Positions 54,763 to 63,348 of a DNA stretch of 64,000 nt are shown here, piece after piece. The notes under the pieces were generated by a model that saw only the letters and a program-made list of their open reading frames with translations, was not told the origin of the DNA and ran no database searches. Both the position numbers and the translations under genes were made by a program. Positions within the stretch are counted from its first letter, which is position 1, and each line of letters starts with the position of its first letter. Source of the stretch: DATBVX01 sp963705495 (GTDB lineage Bacteria; Pseudomonadota; Gammaproteobacteria; Steroidobacterales; Steroidobacteraceae); assembly GCA_963705495.1 (NCBI GenBank), contig CAVPJQ010000012.1, positions 1-64,000 of the forward strand, in the 5' to 3' direction.

Positions 54763-57249
54763 TCAGGCCGTGGCCGGGTAATAGCGCTGCTTCGTGAGCT
54801 CCGCCGCAACCAGGTACAGCCCGGTGATGAGCACTACGGTCGCGAGCACTGCGAAGGGCAGGGGCACCAAACCGAGGAGCGGCGCAAACGGTAGATAGGG
54901 AATCGCGAAGGCGAGGGCGCCAACGGCGGCCGTTGTCCAGAGGAGGGTCGTGCTCGGTCGGCTGCGCCACGGTAGCCGGCGGGTGCGGACCACCAATGCC
55001 ACAGCCAGTTCAGTGAGCAGCGACTCGACGAACCAGCCTGTGCGAAAGAGCGCTGGCCCCGCGGCAAAGAGTCCCAGCAGCGCCGCGAAAGTGATGAAGT
55101 CGAACAGGGAGCTCACGAGTCCGAACGCCACCATGAAGCGCCCGACGAACCTGATGTTCCAGCGCCGGGGCCGCTCGATCAGCTCGCGATCGACATCATC
55201 GTTGGCAAGCCCGATGGCCGGAATGTCGGAGAGAAAGTTGTTGAGCAGGATCTGCCCGGCGAGCAGCGGCAGGAAGTCGAGCACCAGTGATGCGACCGCC
55301 ATGCTGATCATGTTTCCGAGGTTGGCGCTCATCGTCGTCAGCACGTACTTGATCGTATTGGCGAACGTGCGACGTCCTGCCTCGATGCCGCGACGGATCA
55401 CGTTGAGATCCCGTTCAAGCAGCACAAAGTCGGCGGCATCGCGCGCGACATCGACCGCGTCATCGACCGACAGACTGACATCGGCCGCGTGCATTGCCGG
55501 CGCATCATTCACGCCATCGCCGAGGAAGCCGACGACGTGCCCCATCTTCTTGAGCGCCAGGATGATCCGCTCCTTCTGGTTCGGATCGACGGCGACGAAC
55601 AGATCAGTTCTTTCCGCCGCGTGCCACAGCGCCTCATCGTTGAGCTCGTCGAGATCATGCCCGCTCAACACTTGCCGGGCAGGGAGTCCGACGAGGCCGG
55701 CGACGTGGCGGGCCACGAGCTCGACATCGCCGGTGATCAGCTTGACGCCGACACCAAGCTGAGCGAGATCCCGCAACGCACGCTCGACGCCCGCCTTCGG
55801 CCGATCGGAGAACACGAGAAAGCCCGCGAAGGACAGATCCCGCTCATCCTCGCGACCGTAGGAGCTCTTGAGCGGCAGGGATCGCGTGCCTACGGCGAGT
55901 ACGCGCATGCCTGAGGAACTCCAGGCGCGGAAGCGATCCTCCAACAACGTGCGTGAGCGCGAATCGAGCGGTGTGCCGTCGGCAAGTCGGGTGCAGATCT
56001 CGAGAACCTGCTCGACCGCGCCCTTCGTGATCAGTTGTGCGGACTCGTTCTCGCGCAGTATCACGCTCATGCGCTTGCGCACGAAATCGTAAGGAACCTC
56101 GCCCAGCTTGATGAAACTGCGTCGGTCCATGGCGCGAGCCTGGAGAATCGCGGCGTCGAGCGGGTTCGTAAACCCGGTCTGTAGGGACGCGTTGCAGGCA
56201 CCAAGCTCGAGCACCCGCTCGCAGGCGACGCCATCCCTGTCATAGGCGTTCTCGACCGTGACCACACCTTCAGTCAGCGTGCCAGTCTTGTCGGTGCAGA
56301 GAATGTCGATGCTGCCGAGGTTCTCGATGGCACTGAGCCTGCGAACCAGCACACCGCCGGCAGCGAGCATTTGCGCACCGCGGGCGAGATTGACCGTGAG
56401 GATTACAGGCAGGAGTTCCGGACTCAGGCCTACTGCGAGCGCGACAGAAAAGAGCAATGTTTCGACGAGCGGCCGCCCGAATAGCGCGTTGATCGCAAAC
56501 ACGGGTACGACCATGACCAACGCTGTGCCGATGAGCAGATAGCCAAAACGCCGGATGCCGCGCTCGAACTCGGTCTCCGGCGCGCGCAGCGCCAGGCGGT
56601 GAGCAATCGCGCCGAATTGCGTGGCGCTGCCGGTGCGAGTCACACGACAGCGTGCGGTGCCACTGCGTACGTTGGTGCCGAGGAATACATTACTCCTGCG
56701 CTCGGTCAATGGTCCGGTCTCGAGCGTCGGGCCGAGTCTCTTTTCGGCTGGAAAACTCTCGCCAGTTAATACCGCCTCGTTCACGAAGAAATCGGTGGCT
56801 TGCAGGAGCACGGCATCCGCGGGCACGAGACTTCCCGCCGAAAGCAGGACCACATCACCGGGCACCACCTCGCGCGCGGGAACTGCGGCTTCCGCTCCGT
56901 CGCGGAGTACCCGGACCCTCACCGCAACGCGTGACTTCAACTCCTGGAGCGCGAGCTGAGCCCGATATTCGCGTGCGTAGCCGATGCCGACACTCGACGC
57001 AACGATCACGAGCACGATGCAGGCATCGATCCAATCGCCGGTGGCGGCTGCCGTGACCACCGCGAAGAGCAGGAGCAGTTGCAGCGGACTGCGCAGCTGA
57101 TTCCACAACACGCGGGCGCGCGACAGCGCGCCCTCCCCGCTGATTTCGTTGGGCCCGTGCTCGCGAAGCGCGGCCGCAGCCTCGGCCGACGAGAGTCCGC
57201 TGTCCCTATATGCTGCGGGCACGTCCGTCAGCGTCACCAAGCGCTCCAT
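54763..57249 (-). CDS. mgtA: magnesium-translocating P-type ATPase
   Basis: This 828-residue ATPase has an N-terminal actuator part and the VLTGESFPAEK motif. The membrane segment LSPELLPVILTVNLARGAQM carries the MgtA-type Pro-Glu-Leu-Leu-Pro, with the phosphorylation site LCTDKTGTLTEG and hinge GDGVNDAPAMHAADVSL. The C-terminal membrane segments show the IGLANDDVDRE motif of Mg importers (P3B). It imports Mg2+ at the cost of ATP. It shares a divergent 244-base gap with CBS protein 3. Confidence 0.9.
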   Translation of the reverse strand: MERLVTLTDVPAAYRDSGLSSAEAAAALREHGPNEISGEGALSRARVLWNQLRSPLQLLLLFAVVTAAATGDWIDACIVLVIVASSVGIGYAREYRAQLALQELKSRVAVRVRVLRDGAEAAVPAREVVPGDVVLLSAGSLVPADAVLLQATDFFVNEAVLTGESFPAEKRLGPTLETGPLTERRSNVFLGTNVRSGTARCRVTRTGSATQFGAIAHRLALRAPETEFERGIRRFGYLLIGTALVMVVPVFAINALFGRPLVETLLFSVALAVGLSPELLPVILTVNLARGAQMLAAGGVLVRRLSAIENLGSIDILCTDKTGTLTEGVVTVENAYDRDGVACERVLELGACNASLQTGFTNPLDAAILQARAMDRRSFIKLGEVPYDFVRKRMSVILRENESAQLITKGAVEQVLEICTRLADGTPLDSRSRTLLEDRFRAWSSSGMRVLAVGTRSLPLKSSYGREDERDLSFAGFLVFSDRPKAGVERALRDLAQLGVGVKLITGDVELVARHVAGLVGLPARQVLSGHDLDELNDEALWHAAERTDLFVAVDPNQKERIILALKKMGHVVGFLGDGVNDAPAMHAADVSLSVDDAVDVARDAADFVLLERDLNVIRRGIEAGRRTFANTIKYVLTTMSANLGNMISMAVASLVLDFLPLLAGQILLNNFLSDIPAIGLANDDVDRELIERPRRWNIRFVGRFMVAFGLVSSLFDFITFAALLGLFAAGPALFRTGWFVESLLTELAVALVVRTRRLPWRSRPSTTLLWTTAAVGALAFAIPYLPFAPLLGLVPLPFAVLATVVLITGLYLVAAELTKQRYYPATA

Positions 57250-57493
57250 TGGATGAGATCCACGCTATGCAGCCACAGGCGGCCATACAACCCGTACTAG
57301 TACCTGGTCCCTCGCCCCCGGGGACGGCACCGTAGTTTCCACTTGAAGCTACGCACTGCTCCGGATGCCGAAAAACGAGGTGAGGCTGCATGATGCGGGC
57401 GAAACGCGCCGGGCCAACCTGGCCGCGGTCGGGGCATACGCGGCGATGCTGCAGCTCTTTTCCTGAGCATGGGGAGCCCCAAGGAGGAGTCAG
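57250..57493. promoter_or_regulatory. divergent promoter region between mgtA and the CBS/P-type ATPase operon
   Basis: This 244-base gap holds no TACGTA. A CCGTACTAGTACC near-palindrome lies around 57289-57301. A 33-codon ORF (57366-57467) is visible, but without a good ribosome site I do not call it a gene. Confidence 0.35.
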
Positions 57494-57940
57494 ATGAGCA
57501 TGAATGTCGGTGAGCTTTGCACTCTGGATGTCGTGAGCGCCCCGGCCGGCGCCTCGCTCGCGACCATCGGGGGATTGATGCGCGATGAGCACGTCGGCAT
57601 GGTTGTCGTCACGAAGTCCCCGATGGACGACAGGGTTGCGACGGGAATCATCACTGATCGCGATCTCATGCGCGCGCAGCTGGATCGGTCCGCGGAGTTT
57701 CCCCGCCTGCGCGCCGAGGACATCATGACGCGCGATCCGCTGGTGCTCAGTGAAGAGGATTCGGTCGACACTGCCATCCAACGACTGCGAGCACGCGGTG
57801 TGCGCCGCGCTCCGGTTGTCAGCTCCCATGGTCAGCTCGTCGGCGTGATATCGACGGACGAGCTCGTTGCGCATGTCGCCCGCGAACTTGCCGGTCTAGC
57901 CCAGCTTCTCGCACAGCAGCCCAGGCGAGAACGCGGCTGA
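57494..57940 (+). CDS. tandem CBS-domain protein 3
   Basis: The 148-residue protein has two CBS domains: MSMNVGELCTLDVVSAPAGA to ATGIITDRDLMRAQLDRSAE, then RAEDIMTRDPLVLSEEDSVD to LVGVISTDELVAHVAREL. An AAGGAGGAG site precedes the ATG. Four bases separate it from a P-type ATPase gene, so it may gate or report nucleotide status to that pump. Paralogues are at 34221 and 36934. Confidence 0.9.
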   Translation: MSMNVGELCTLDVVSAPAGASLATIGGLMRDEHVGMVVVTKSPMDDRVATGIITDRDLMRAQLDRSAEFPRLRAEDIMTRDPLVLSEEDSVDTAIQRLRARGVRRAPVVSSHGQLVGVISTDELVAHVARELAGLAQLLAQQPRRERG

Positions 57941-57943
57941 AGG

Positions 57944-60487
57944 ATGCAAAGCAATGCGGCGCGGCCTAAACACGCCGGGCTGAGCCGAGGCGAGGCCGCG
58001 CGGCGGCTGATAGCGGAGGGTTATAACGACCTGCCGGCGGCGCAGGCGCCGGGTGCGGCGCGCGCCATTCTGTCGGTGCTCGCCGAGCCCATGTTCCTGC
58101 TGTTGTGCGCAGCAGTGGGCCTCTACGTGCTGCTTGGCAACGTGCGCGAGGCGCTGGTGCTCGCGTCGTCGCTAGTCGTTGTCGTCACGATCACGGTGCT
58201 GCAGGAGCGGCGCGCCGAACGGGCGCTGGCGGCGCTGCGCGAGTTGTCGAGTCCCCGTGCCGCCGTGATGCGCGATGGTGAGCTCCAGCGCATCGCCGGG
58301 CGTGAGGTCGTGCGTGGCGACATCGTACTGTTGAGCGAGGGTGACCGCGTGCCGGCAGACGGAATTCTGCGCGAGGCCACCGACCTCATGGTGGATGAAT
58401 CGCTCCTCACGGGGGAATCGGCGCCGGTATCGAAGCACGCGCAGCCGCAGGGCAGCGAGATGTCGCGACCGCACGCCGAATCGCACGGCTGCGTGTATTC
58501 AGCAACGCTGGTAGTGCACGGGCACGGCATCGCTGAGATCGCGGCGACTGGGGCTGCCACGGAGATCGGTCGCATCGGTCACGCACTCGAGCTCCTGCAG
58601 CCGCAACGCACGCCTCTCTACCGGGAAACCCGGCGCCTCGTTCAATGGCTGGCGGTGTGCGGAGTCCTGCTGTGCCTGGCGGTGGTGGGGTTGTACGCGC
58701 TCCTGCGCGGCGACTGGATCCAGGGAGCTCTCGCCGGAATCACGCTCGCCATGAGCGTCCTGCCGGAAGAGTTTCCGGTCGTGCTCACGGTGTTCCTCGC
58801 ACTGGGTGCGTGGCGTCTGTCAAGGCGCAGCGTGCTGACGCGCAGCATGCCGGCGATCGAAACGCTGGGCGCCGCCACGGTGCTTGCAGTGGACAAGACG
58901 GGCACGCTCACGGAAAACCGCATGACGGTGGCCGTGTTGCAACAGGGATCGCAGCGGGTGCGGCTCGGCGCGGCAGCGCCCGAGGTCACTGCAGCCACGA
59001 ACGAACTGTTGAACGCCGCACTGGCCGCATGTGAGATCGACGCGTTCGATCCGATGGAGCGGGCGATCGTGCGTGCGGCCGAGCGACACGTACCCGACGC
59101 GGCGCGGCAGCTCGGCGGGATGATGCTGGTGCGCGAATACGAACTCAGCGCTCAGCTCCTGGCGGTCACTCATGTGTGGAAGCGTGCTGACGGCAGTATC
59201 TACGTTGCTGCCAAGGGCGCGCCGGAGGCGCTCGCCGCGCTGTGTCGACTCGAGCAGAGCGCTGCGACACGGCTGCTCGGGCAGACGGAGGAGCTCGCCG
59301 CTGACGGGCTGCGAGTGCTCGCGGTCGCAAGCAGCGAATTCACCGGTGAGACTCTGCCAGCATCACCTGGCGATCTCGGGCTGCAATTGCGCGGCCTGGT
59401 CGGATTATCGGATCCGGTGCGAGAGGCCGTCCCGGCCGCGCTCGAGGAATGTCGGCGCGCCGGCATTCGCGTCATCATGATCACGGGAGATCACGCCGCC
59501 ACGGCGCGTTCCGTGGCCCGGGCCATCGGTCTGGACACTTCCGCGGGGATTCTGACCGGCGCAGAGCTCGCCGGGCTTGACGAGGCTGCGTTGCTCGAGC
59601 GCGTGCGCACCGTGAATGTGTACGCACGCACGCCGCCCGATGAGAAGCTGAGACTGGTGCGCGCACTGCGCGCGTGCGGCGAGATCGTCGCCATGACCGG
59701 CGACGGAGTGAACGATGCGCCGGCGCTCAAGGCGGCACACATCGGCATCGCCATGGGAGGGCGAGGCTCGGACGTCGCGCGCGAGGCCGCGGCCCTCGTC
59801 CTGCTTAACGATGATTTTGCGGCGCTTGTCGCCGCGGTCGGCGTGGGGCGTCGCATCTACGAAAACATCCGCAACGCCATGAGCTATCTGCTGGCGGTGC
59901 ACGTTCCGCTCGCGGGAATCGGCCTGTTGCCGGTGCTGGTCGGCTGGCCACTGCTGCTCTACCCGTTGCACGTCGTGTTCCTCGAGTTCGTGATCGATCC
60001 CGCGTGTTCGCTGGTCTTCGAAACCGAGAAACGCGGCAAGGACGTCATGCACCGGCCGCCGCGAGACCCGCGCCAGCGCCTGTTCACGCGCGCGATGATC
60101 CTCGGGAACCTGGCGCTCGGCGTCGCGAACCTGGCAGCCGTCGCGCTCATCTACGGTGTCGCGCTGCAGTACGTTGCTGTAGGGGAGGCGCGTGCGTTGG
60201 CATTCGCAGGCCTGGTGGCCGGAAACCTGATGCTGATTCTCGTCAATCGTTCGCGGGAGGATTCGCTCGTGACGATGCTCGCGCGCCCAAACGCTGCTTT
60301 CTGGTGGATTAGCACGCTCGCCGCGATGGCTCTTGTTTTCGTGATGGCGGTGCCGCCCGTCGCCGAAGCGTTCGCCTTCGCCCGTCCGTCCACGCTTGGG
60401 GTGCTAGGGGCGGTCGTTCTTGGTGGCGGCGCCGTCGCGGTCGGAGGATATCTGCGCGCTCATGACTATCGCTGGGGGCAGGGATGA
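57944..60487 (+). CDS. cation-transporting P-type ATPase (Ca/Mn-like)
   Basis: This 847-residue P2A-like ATPase has GLSRGEAARRLIAEGYNDLP at the N-terminus, DESLLTGESAPVSKHA in the actuator, phosphorylation motif VLAVDKTGTLTENRMTV and MTGDGVNDAPALKAAHIGIA. The membrane segment ahead of the phosphorylation site reads VLPEEFPVVLTVFLALG. It has Pro-Glu-Glu-Phe-Pro where Ca pumps usually have Pro-Glu-Gly-Leu-Pro, so ion specificity is uncertain. It is co-transcribed with CBS protein 3. It resembles CtpF-type pumps in hypoxia regulons. Confidence 0.88.
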   Translation: MQSNAARPKHAGLSRGEAARRLIAEGYNDLPAAQAPGAARAILSVLAEPMFLLLCAAVGLYVLLGNVREALVLASSLVVVVTITVLQERRAERALAALRELSSPRAAVMRDGELQRIAGREVVRGDIVLLSEGDRVPADGILREATDLMVDESLLTGESAPVSKHAQPQGSEMSRPHAESHGCVYSATLVVHGHGIAEIAATGAATEIGRIGHALELLQPQRTPLYRETRRLVQWLAVCGVLLCLAVVGLYALLRGDWIQGALAGITLAMSVLPEEFPVVLTVFLALGAWRLSRRSVLTRSMPAIETLGAATVLAVDKTGTLTENRMTVAVLQQGSQRVRLGAAAPEVTAATNELLNAALAACEIDAFDPMERAIVRAAERHVPDAARQLGGMMLVREYELSAQLLAVTHVWKRADGSIYVAAKGAPEALAALCRLEQSAATRLLGQTEELAADGLRVLAVASSEFTGETLPASPGDLGLQLRGLVGLSDPVREAVPAALEECRRAGIRVIMITGDHAATARSVARAIGLDTSAGILTGAELAGLDEAALLERVRTVNVYARTPPDEKLRLVRALRACGEIVAMTGDGVNDAPALKAAHIGIAMGGRGSDVAREAAALVLLNDDFAALVAAVGVGRRIYENIRNAMSYLLAVHVPLAGIGLLPVLVGWPLLLYPLHVVFLEFVIDPACSLVFETEKRGKDVMHRPPRDPRQRLFTRAMILGNLALGVANLAAVALIYGVALQYVAVGEARALAFAGLVAGNLMLILVNRSREDSLVTMLARPNAAFWWISTLAAMALVFVMAVPPVAEAFAFARPSTLGVLGAVVLGGGAVAVGGYLRAHDYRWGQG

Positions 60488-60491
60488 GGGT

Positions 60492-62051
60492 CTATGTGGC
60501 ATCGAGTCGCGCTTGCACCGCTTTGATCCCGGCATCTGCGGAGATCAGCCAGTTGGTGTCTATTGTCATGGCGTATTTGCGCTCGGGAGCCGTGAGGGCG
60601 TCCTGCGTCGCGAGCTGATGTTCGAGCACAGCGCGAGTCGCTTCGGAGGGATCGAAGCCGACGCGGGCTCGTGTCTCCAGGCGAGCGTGCAGCGCGGCCA
60701 GGTTCGCATGGCACTCAAGGATGATGAACGGAATGCCCCGTTCCTGTGCCAGCTCCCGGAACCGCTCGCGCTCGGCGAAATGCAGGAACGAAGCATCGAC
60801 GATGACCTTGAATCCCGCATCCAGCCCAGCTTTCGCACACTCCTCCAGATGCTCGTAGACGCGATCGGTTACACCTGTGGTGTAGAGCTTCTCGCCCACT
60901 CCTGAGCCGCTGTGCTCAAGTGGCTGCAGGCCGGCGAGGCGCTTGCGCTCCAGGTCCGAGCGTATCCGCACGGCCTGAATCGTCGGGACGAGGCGCTCGC
61001 TGAGCCATGATTTGCCACAAGTGGTGACGCCATGAGTGATCAGGAGCGCAGGCCGGCGATCCGAAATGAGTTCCCCGGCCACCCTGATCCGGCGCAAGCC
61101 ACGTGCGTTCAATGCCTGTGCGCTTTCCGCCGAAACGGACTGTGCTGCAAGCGCATCGATCTTGGCGCGCACCAGCGCACGATAGACCGCATATAACGGG
61201 AGCAGGCGCAGGCCCTCATAGTCGCCGGTTTCTTCCATGTAACGGCTGAGGAACGCGTGCGCCAGGTCACGCCGGTCGTGCGCGGCGAGATCCATGAACA
61301 GGAATGCGACGTCGCTCATCACGTCGATCCAGCGCAGATCGGGATTGAATTCGATGCAGTCGAACGGTAGCCACTGTTGTTGCCAGCGCACGATGTTGCG
61401 CGCGTGCAGGTCGCCGTGGCATTCGCGCACGCGGCCGCCGCGCTTGCGCTGTGCGATGAGCGGCGCGGACTCGGCGAGAGAGCGCCGCAGCCAGTCATCG
61501 AGACGCCGAATCCGAGCAAGATCTTCAGATGCCGCGAAGTGCTGCTCCAGCACCGGCAGGTTGTCGAGGACCTGGGCCCTGACGGCGGCCGACTCGCCGA
61601 ACGCGCTGTCCGCGCCGGCAATTGCAGCGTTGCGATGGAAATCGGCGAGTGAAATCGCGAGTGAGGCCAGGTCTTCGGCAGTCACCGCGCCGGCCTCGAG
61701 TTGACTCGACAGCTCCTGGGATGGATCGAACTCATGCATGCGCACCGCGTACTCGATCGCCGGCCCGCTGCCTCCAATGCGCAGCTGCCCTTGCTCGCGC
61801 GTCACAGGCACCACATCCAGGTAGAGGTGAGGAGCGAGGCGCTGATTGAGCCGCAATTCCTCCGCGCACAACTCGTGTCGCTGCTCCAGCGTCCGGGCGT
61901 CGAGAAAGTCATAGTGCACCGGCTTCTTGATCTTGTACGCGTAGTGTCCGGTAAGGACGATCCAGGAAATATGCGTCTCGACCACGCGCAGACACGTAAC
62001 CGCGTGCGGAAACGCGGCGGGCGAGAGCTCCTGGAAGTCAGATGAATTCAA
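60492..62051 (-). CDS. bifunctional APH-like kinase / AAA-type kinase protein
   Basis: The start is TTG 62051 (519 residues); no ATG fits the conserved N-terminus. Residues ~1-330 are an aminoglycoside-phosphotransferase-like domain with CHGDLHARNIV and DCIEFNPDLRWIDV. Residues ~335-519 form a P-loop kinase (ITHGVTTCGKSWLSERLVP; VDASFLHFAERERFRELA; FIILECHANLAALHARL). The same two-domain plan occurs in Rv2004c of the Mycobacterium DosR regulon, to my knowledge. Small-molecule substrates are unknown. The start lies within the 3' end of the upstream small membrane gene. Confidence 0.85.
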   Translation of the reverse strand: MNSSDFQELSPAAFPHAVTCLRVVETHISWIVLTGHYAYKIKKPVHYDFLDARTLEQRHELCAEELRLNQRLAPHLYLDVVPVTREQGQLRIGGSGPAIEYAVRMHEFDPSQELSSQLEAGAVTAEDLASLAISLADFHRNAAIAGADSAFGESAAVRAQVLDNLPVLEQHFAASEDLARIRRLDDWLRRSLAESAPLIAQRKRGGRVRECHGDLHARNIVRWQQQWLPFDCIEFNPDLRWIDVMSDVAFLFMDLAAHDRRDLAHAFLSRYMEETGDYEGLRLLPLYAVYRALVRAKIDALAAQSVSAESAQALNARGLRRIRVAGELISDRRPALLITHGVTTCGKSWLSERLVPTIQAVRIRSDLERKRLAGLQPLEHSGSGVGEKLYTTGVTDRVYEHLEECAKAGLDAGFKVIVDASFLHFAERERFRELAQERGIPFIILECHANLAALHARLETRARVGFDPSEATRAVLEHQLATQDALTAPERKYAMTIDTNWLISADAGIKAVQARLDAT

Positions 62052-62169
62052 ACCCCACGCCGGCAGCGACCGTCGCGATCATCAGCAGAATGAGCGCGAC
62101 GATGAGCGCAATGACCATGTACCGAAAATGCGGTCGCTCCGTTCGCGTGACCGCCTGTTGCATCTTCAT
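62038..62169 (-). CDS. small single-helix membrane protein
   Basis: A 43-codon ORF with an AGGAGA site seven bases before ATG 62169. It encodes a charged start (MKMQQAVTRTERPHFRY), one strong membrane helix (MVIALIVALILLMIATVAAG) and a short end. It overlaps the kinase TTG start by 14 bases, so the two are translationally coupled. I recognise no family. The ribosome site and coupling make it more than chance. Confidence 0.65.
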   Translation of the reverse strand: MKMQQAVTRTERPHFRYMVIALIVALILLMIATVAAGVGFEFI

Positions 62170-62239
62170 CGACTATCTCCTTCTGCGCAACGTCGCATAT
62201 TCGCGCGCGGTTCGGAAAGTCGTATCAACCGCACTACCG

Positions 62240-62245
62240 TACGTA
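62240..62245. promoter_or_regulatory. TACGTA island motif 4
   Basis: CCGTACGTACTG lies in the 123-base divergent gap between the small membrane protein/kinase operon and the phosphoribosyltransferase gene. It is 48 bases before the latter's ATG. A TACGTT copy follows at 62285. Confidence 0.55.
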
Positions 62246-62292
62246 CTGTCCAGAATGGCGATGGGTTGCATGCGCCGATTAGCGTACGTTGC

Positions 62293-62976
62293 ATGGACAT
62301 TGATGGTTTCGTCGATCGCAACGAGGCCGGCCGCGCCTTGGCGGGCGTGCTTCGGAAGCTGAAGCTGCCGCAGCCCCTGCTGGTGCTCGGGCTTCCTCGC
62401 GGAGGCATCCCTGTCGCCTACGAAGTGGCGAGCGCCTTACATGCGCCACTCGATGTTCTCGTGGTGCGCAAGATCGGGATGCCGGGCCAGCCGGAATTCG
62501 CGATCGGCGCGATAGCTTCGGGCGGCATCCTCGTGCGTGAGCCGGGCCGTACCAGGCAGGCCAGGCTCGATGCTCAATTCGAACAAGTTGCGCAGCGCGA
62601 ACTCGCTGAACTCGAGCGCCGGGAGCGCGCCTATCGCGGGGGCTTGCCGCCGCTGGACTTGCGCGGCCGGACCGTAGTGCTTGTGGATGACGGCCTTGCG
62701 ACTGGGGCGACGATGGTGGCCGCCATCCGGGCGGCGCGACAGGCAGGTGCCGACCGCGTGATCGCGGCAGCCCCGGTCGCGTCCGACGAAGCCGTCGCGC
62801 TGGTACGAGCGGAGGCTGACGAGATCGCGATCGTACAGACACCGGCATTCATGTATTCGATTGGCGCCTGGTACGAAGACTTCCACCAGGTCGAGGATGC
62901 CGAAGTCCGCCGACTTCTGGAGTTGGCTCGAAGTCCACAATCGCAGGCTTTTTCGCGCGCCAAGGGCGCGGCATGA
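62293..62976 (+). CDS. phosphoribosyltransferase family protein
   Basis: I chose ATG 62293 (227 residues). The PRPP loop is VVLVDDGLATGATMVAAIRA, and LVLGLPRGGIPVAYEVASAL plus VVRKIGMPGQPEFAIGAIAS are typical of this stand-alone PRTase group. A similar domain occurs in Rv0571c of the DosR regulon, to my knowledge. The acceptor base is unknown. It may use PRPP from the island's PRPP synthase. Confidence 0.87.
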   Translation: MDIDGFVDRNEAGRALAGVLRKLKLPQPLLVLGLPRGGIPVAYEVASALHAPLDVLVVRKIGMPGQPEFAIGAIASGGILVREPGRTRQARLDAQFEQVAQRELAELERRERAYRGGLPPLDLRGRTVVLVDDGLATGATMVAAIRAARQAGADRVIAAAPVASDEAVALVRAEADEIAIVQTPAFMYSIGAWYEDFHQVEDAEVRRLLELARSPQSQAFSRAKGAA

Positions 62977-62992
62977 GAGCCGATGGGGGATA

Positions 62993-62998
62993 TACGTA
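62993..62998. promoter_or_regulatory. TACGTA island motif 5
   Basis: ATATACGTATTG lies just after the phosphoribosyltransferase stop and before the DUF2934/GroEL genes, 28 bases ahead of the GTG at 63021. Confidence 0.5.
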
Positions 62999-63020
62999 TT
63001 GCCGTTGAGCGACGGGAAGG

Positions 63021-63335
63021 GTGAATCTCCCGGAAAGCCGCCCGTTACTGAGACATTGTTATGAGCACATCGAGCAAACGCCATTCCCGTCGCCGGGATT
63101 CGCCTCCGGCCGTTGGCCACCGCCGAGCCAGACCGCGACAAGTGCTGCGGTCATTGCAGAGTCTGCCACGAACAGCCCGTTTATCGAGGCCGAACGCCGC
63201 CACGCGATGATCTGCGATGCTGCCTACTATCTGTCCAAGCGGCGCGGCTTCTGCCCGGGTTGCGAGCTGGACGACTGGCTGGCCGCTGAGCGGGAGATCG
63301 ATCGGGTGCTGACGTCCGGTGCCAGCGCGTGGATG
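63021..63335 (+). CDS. DUF2934 domain protein (boundaries uncertain)
   Basis: The region encodes AYYLSKRRGFCPGCELDDWL then AEREI, the DUF2934 signature (~residues 65-95 from GTG 63021). An alternative start, ATG 63061 in another frame (MSTSSKRHSRRRDS), also looks like the basic N-terminus usual for the family, so a small indel may join the two. The open frame runs past the GroEL start. A +1 base near 63331 would give a stop at about 63335, which I take as the end. Function is unknown; the family is small, soluble and often stress-linked. Confidence 0.55.
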
Positions 63336-63348
63336 AGGGAAGGTTCGC

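Noticed and set aside
57366..57467. 33-codon ORF upstream of CBS protein 3
   Set aside because: No convincing ribosome site and no recognisable features; left as part of the promoter gap.
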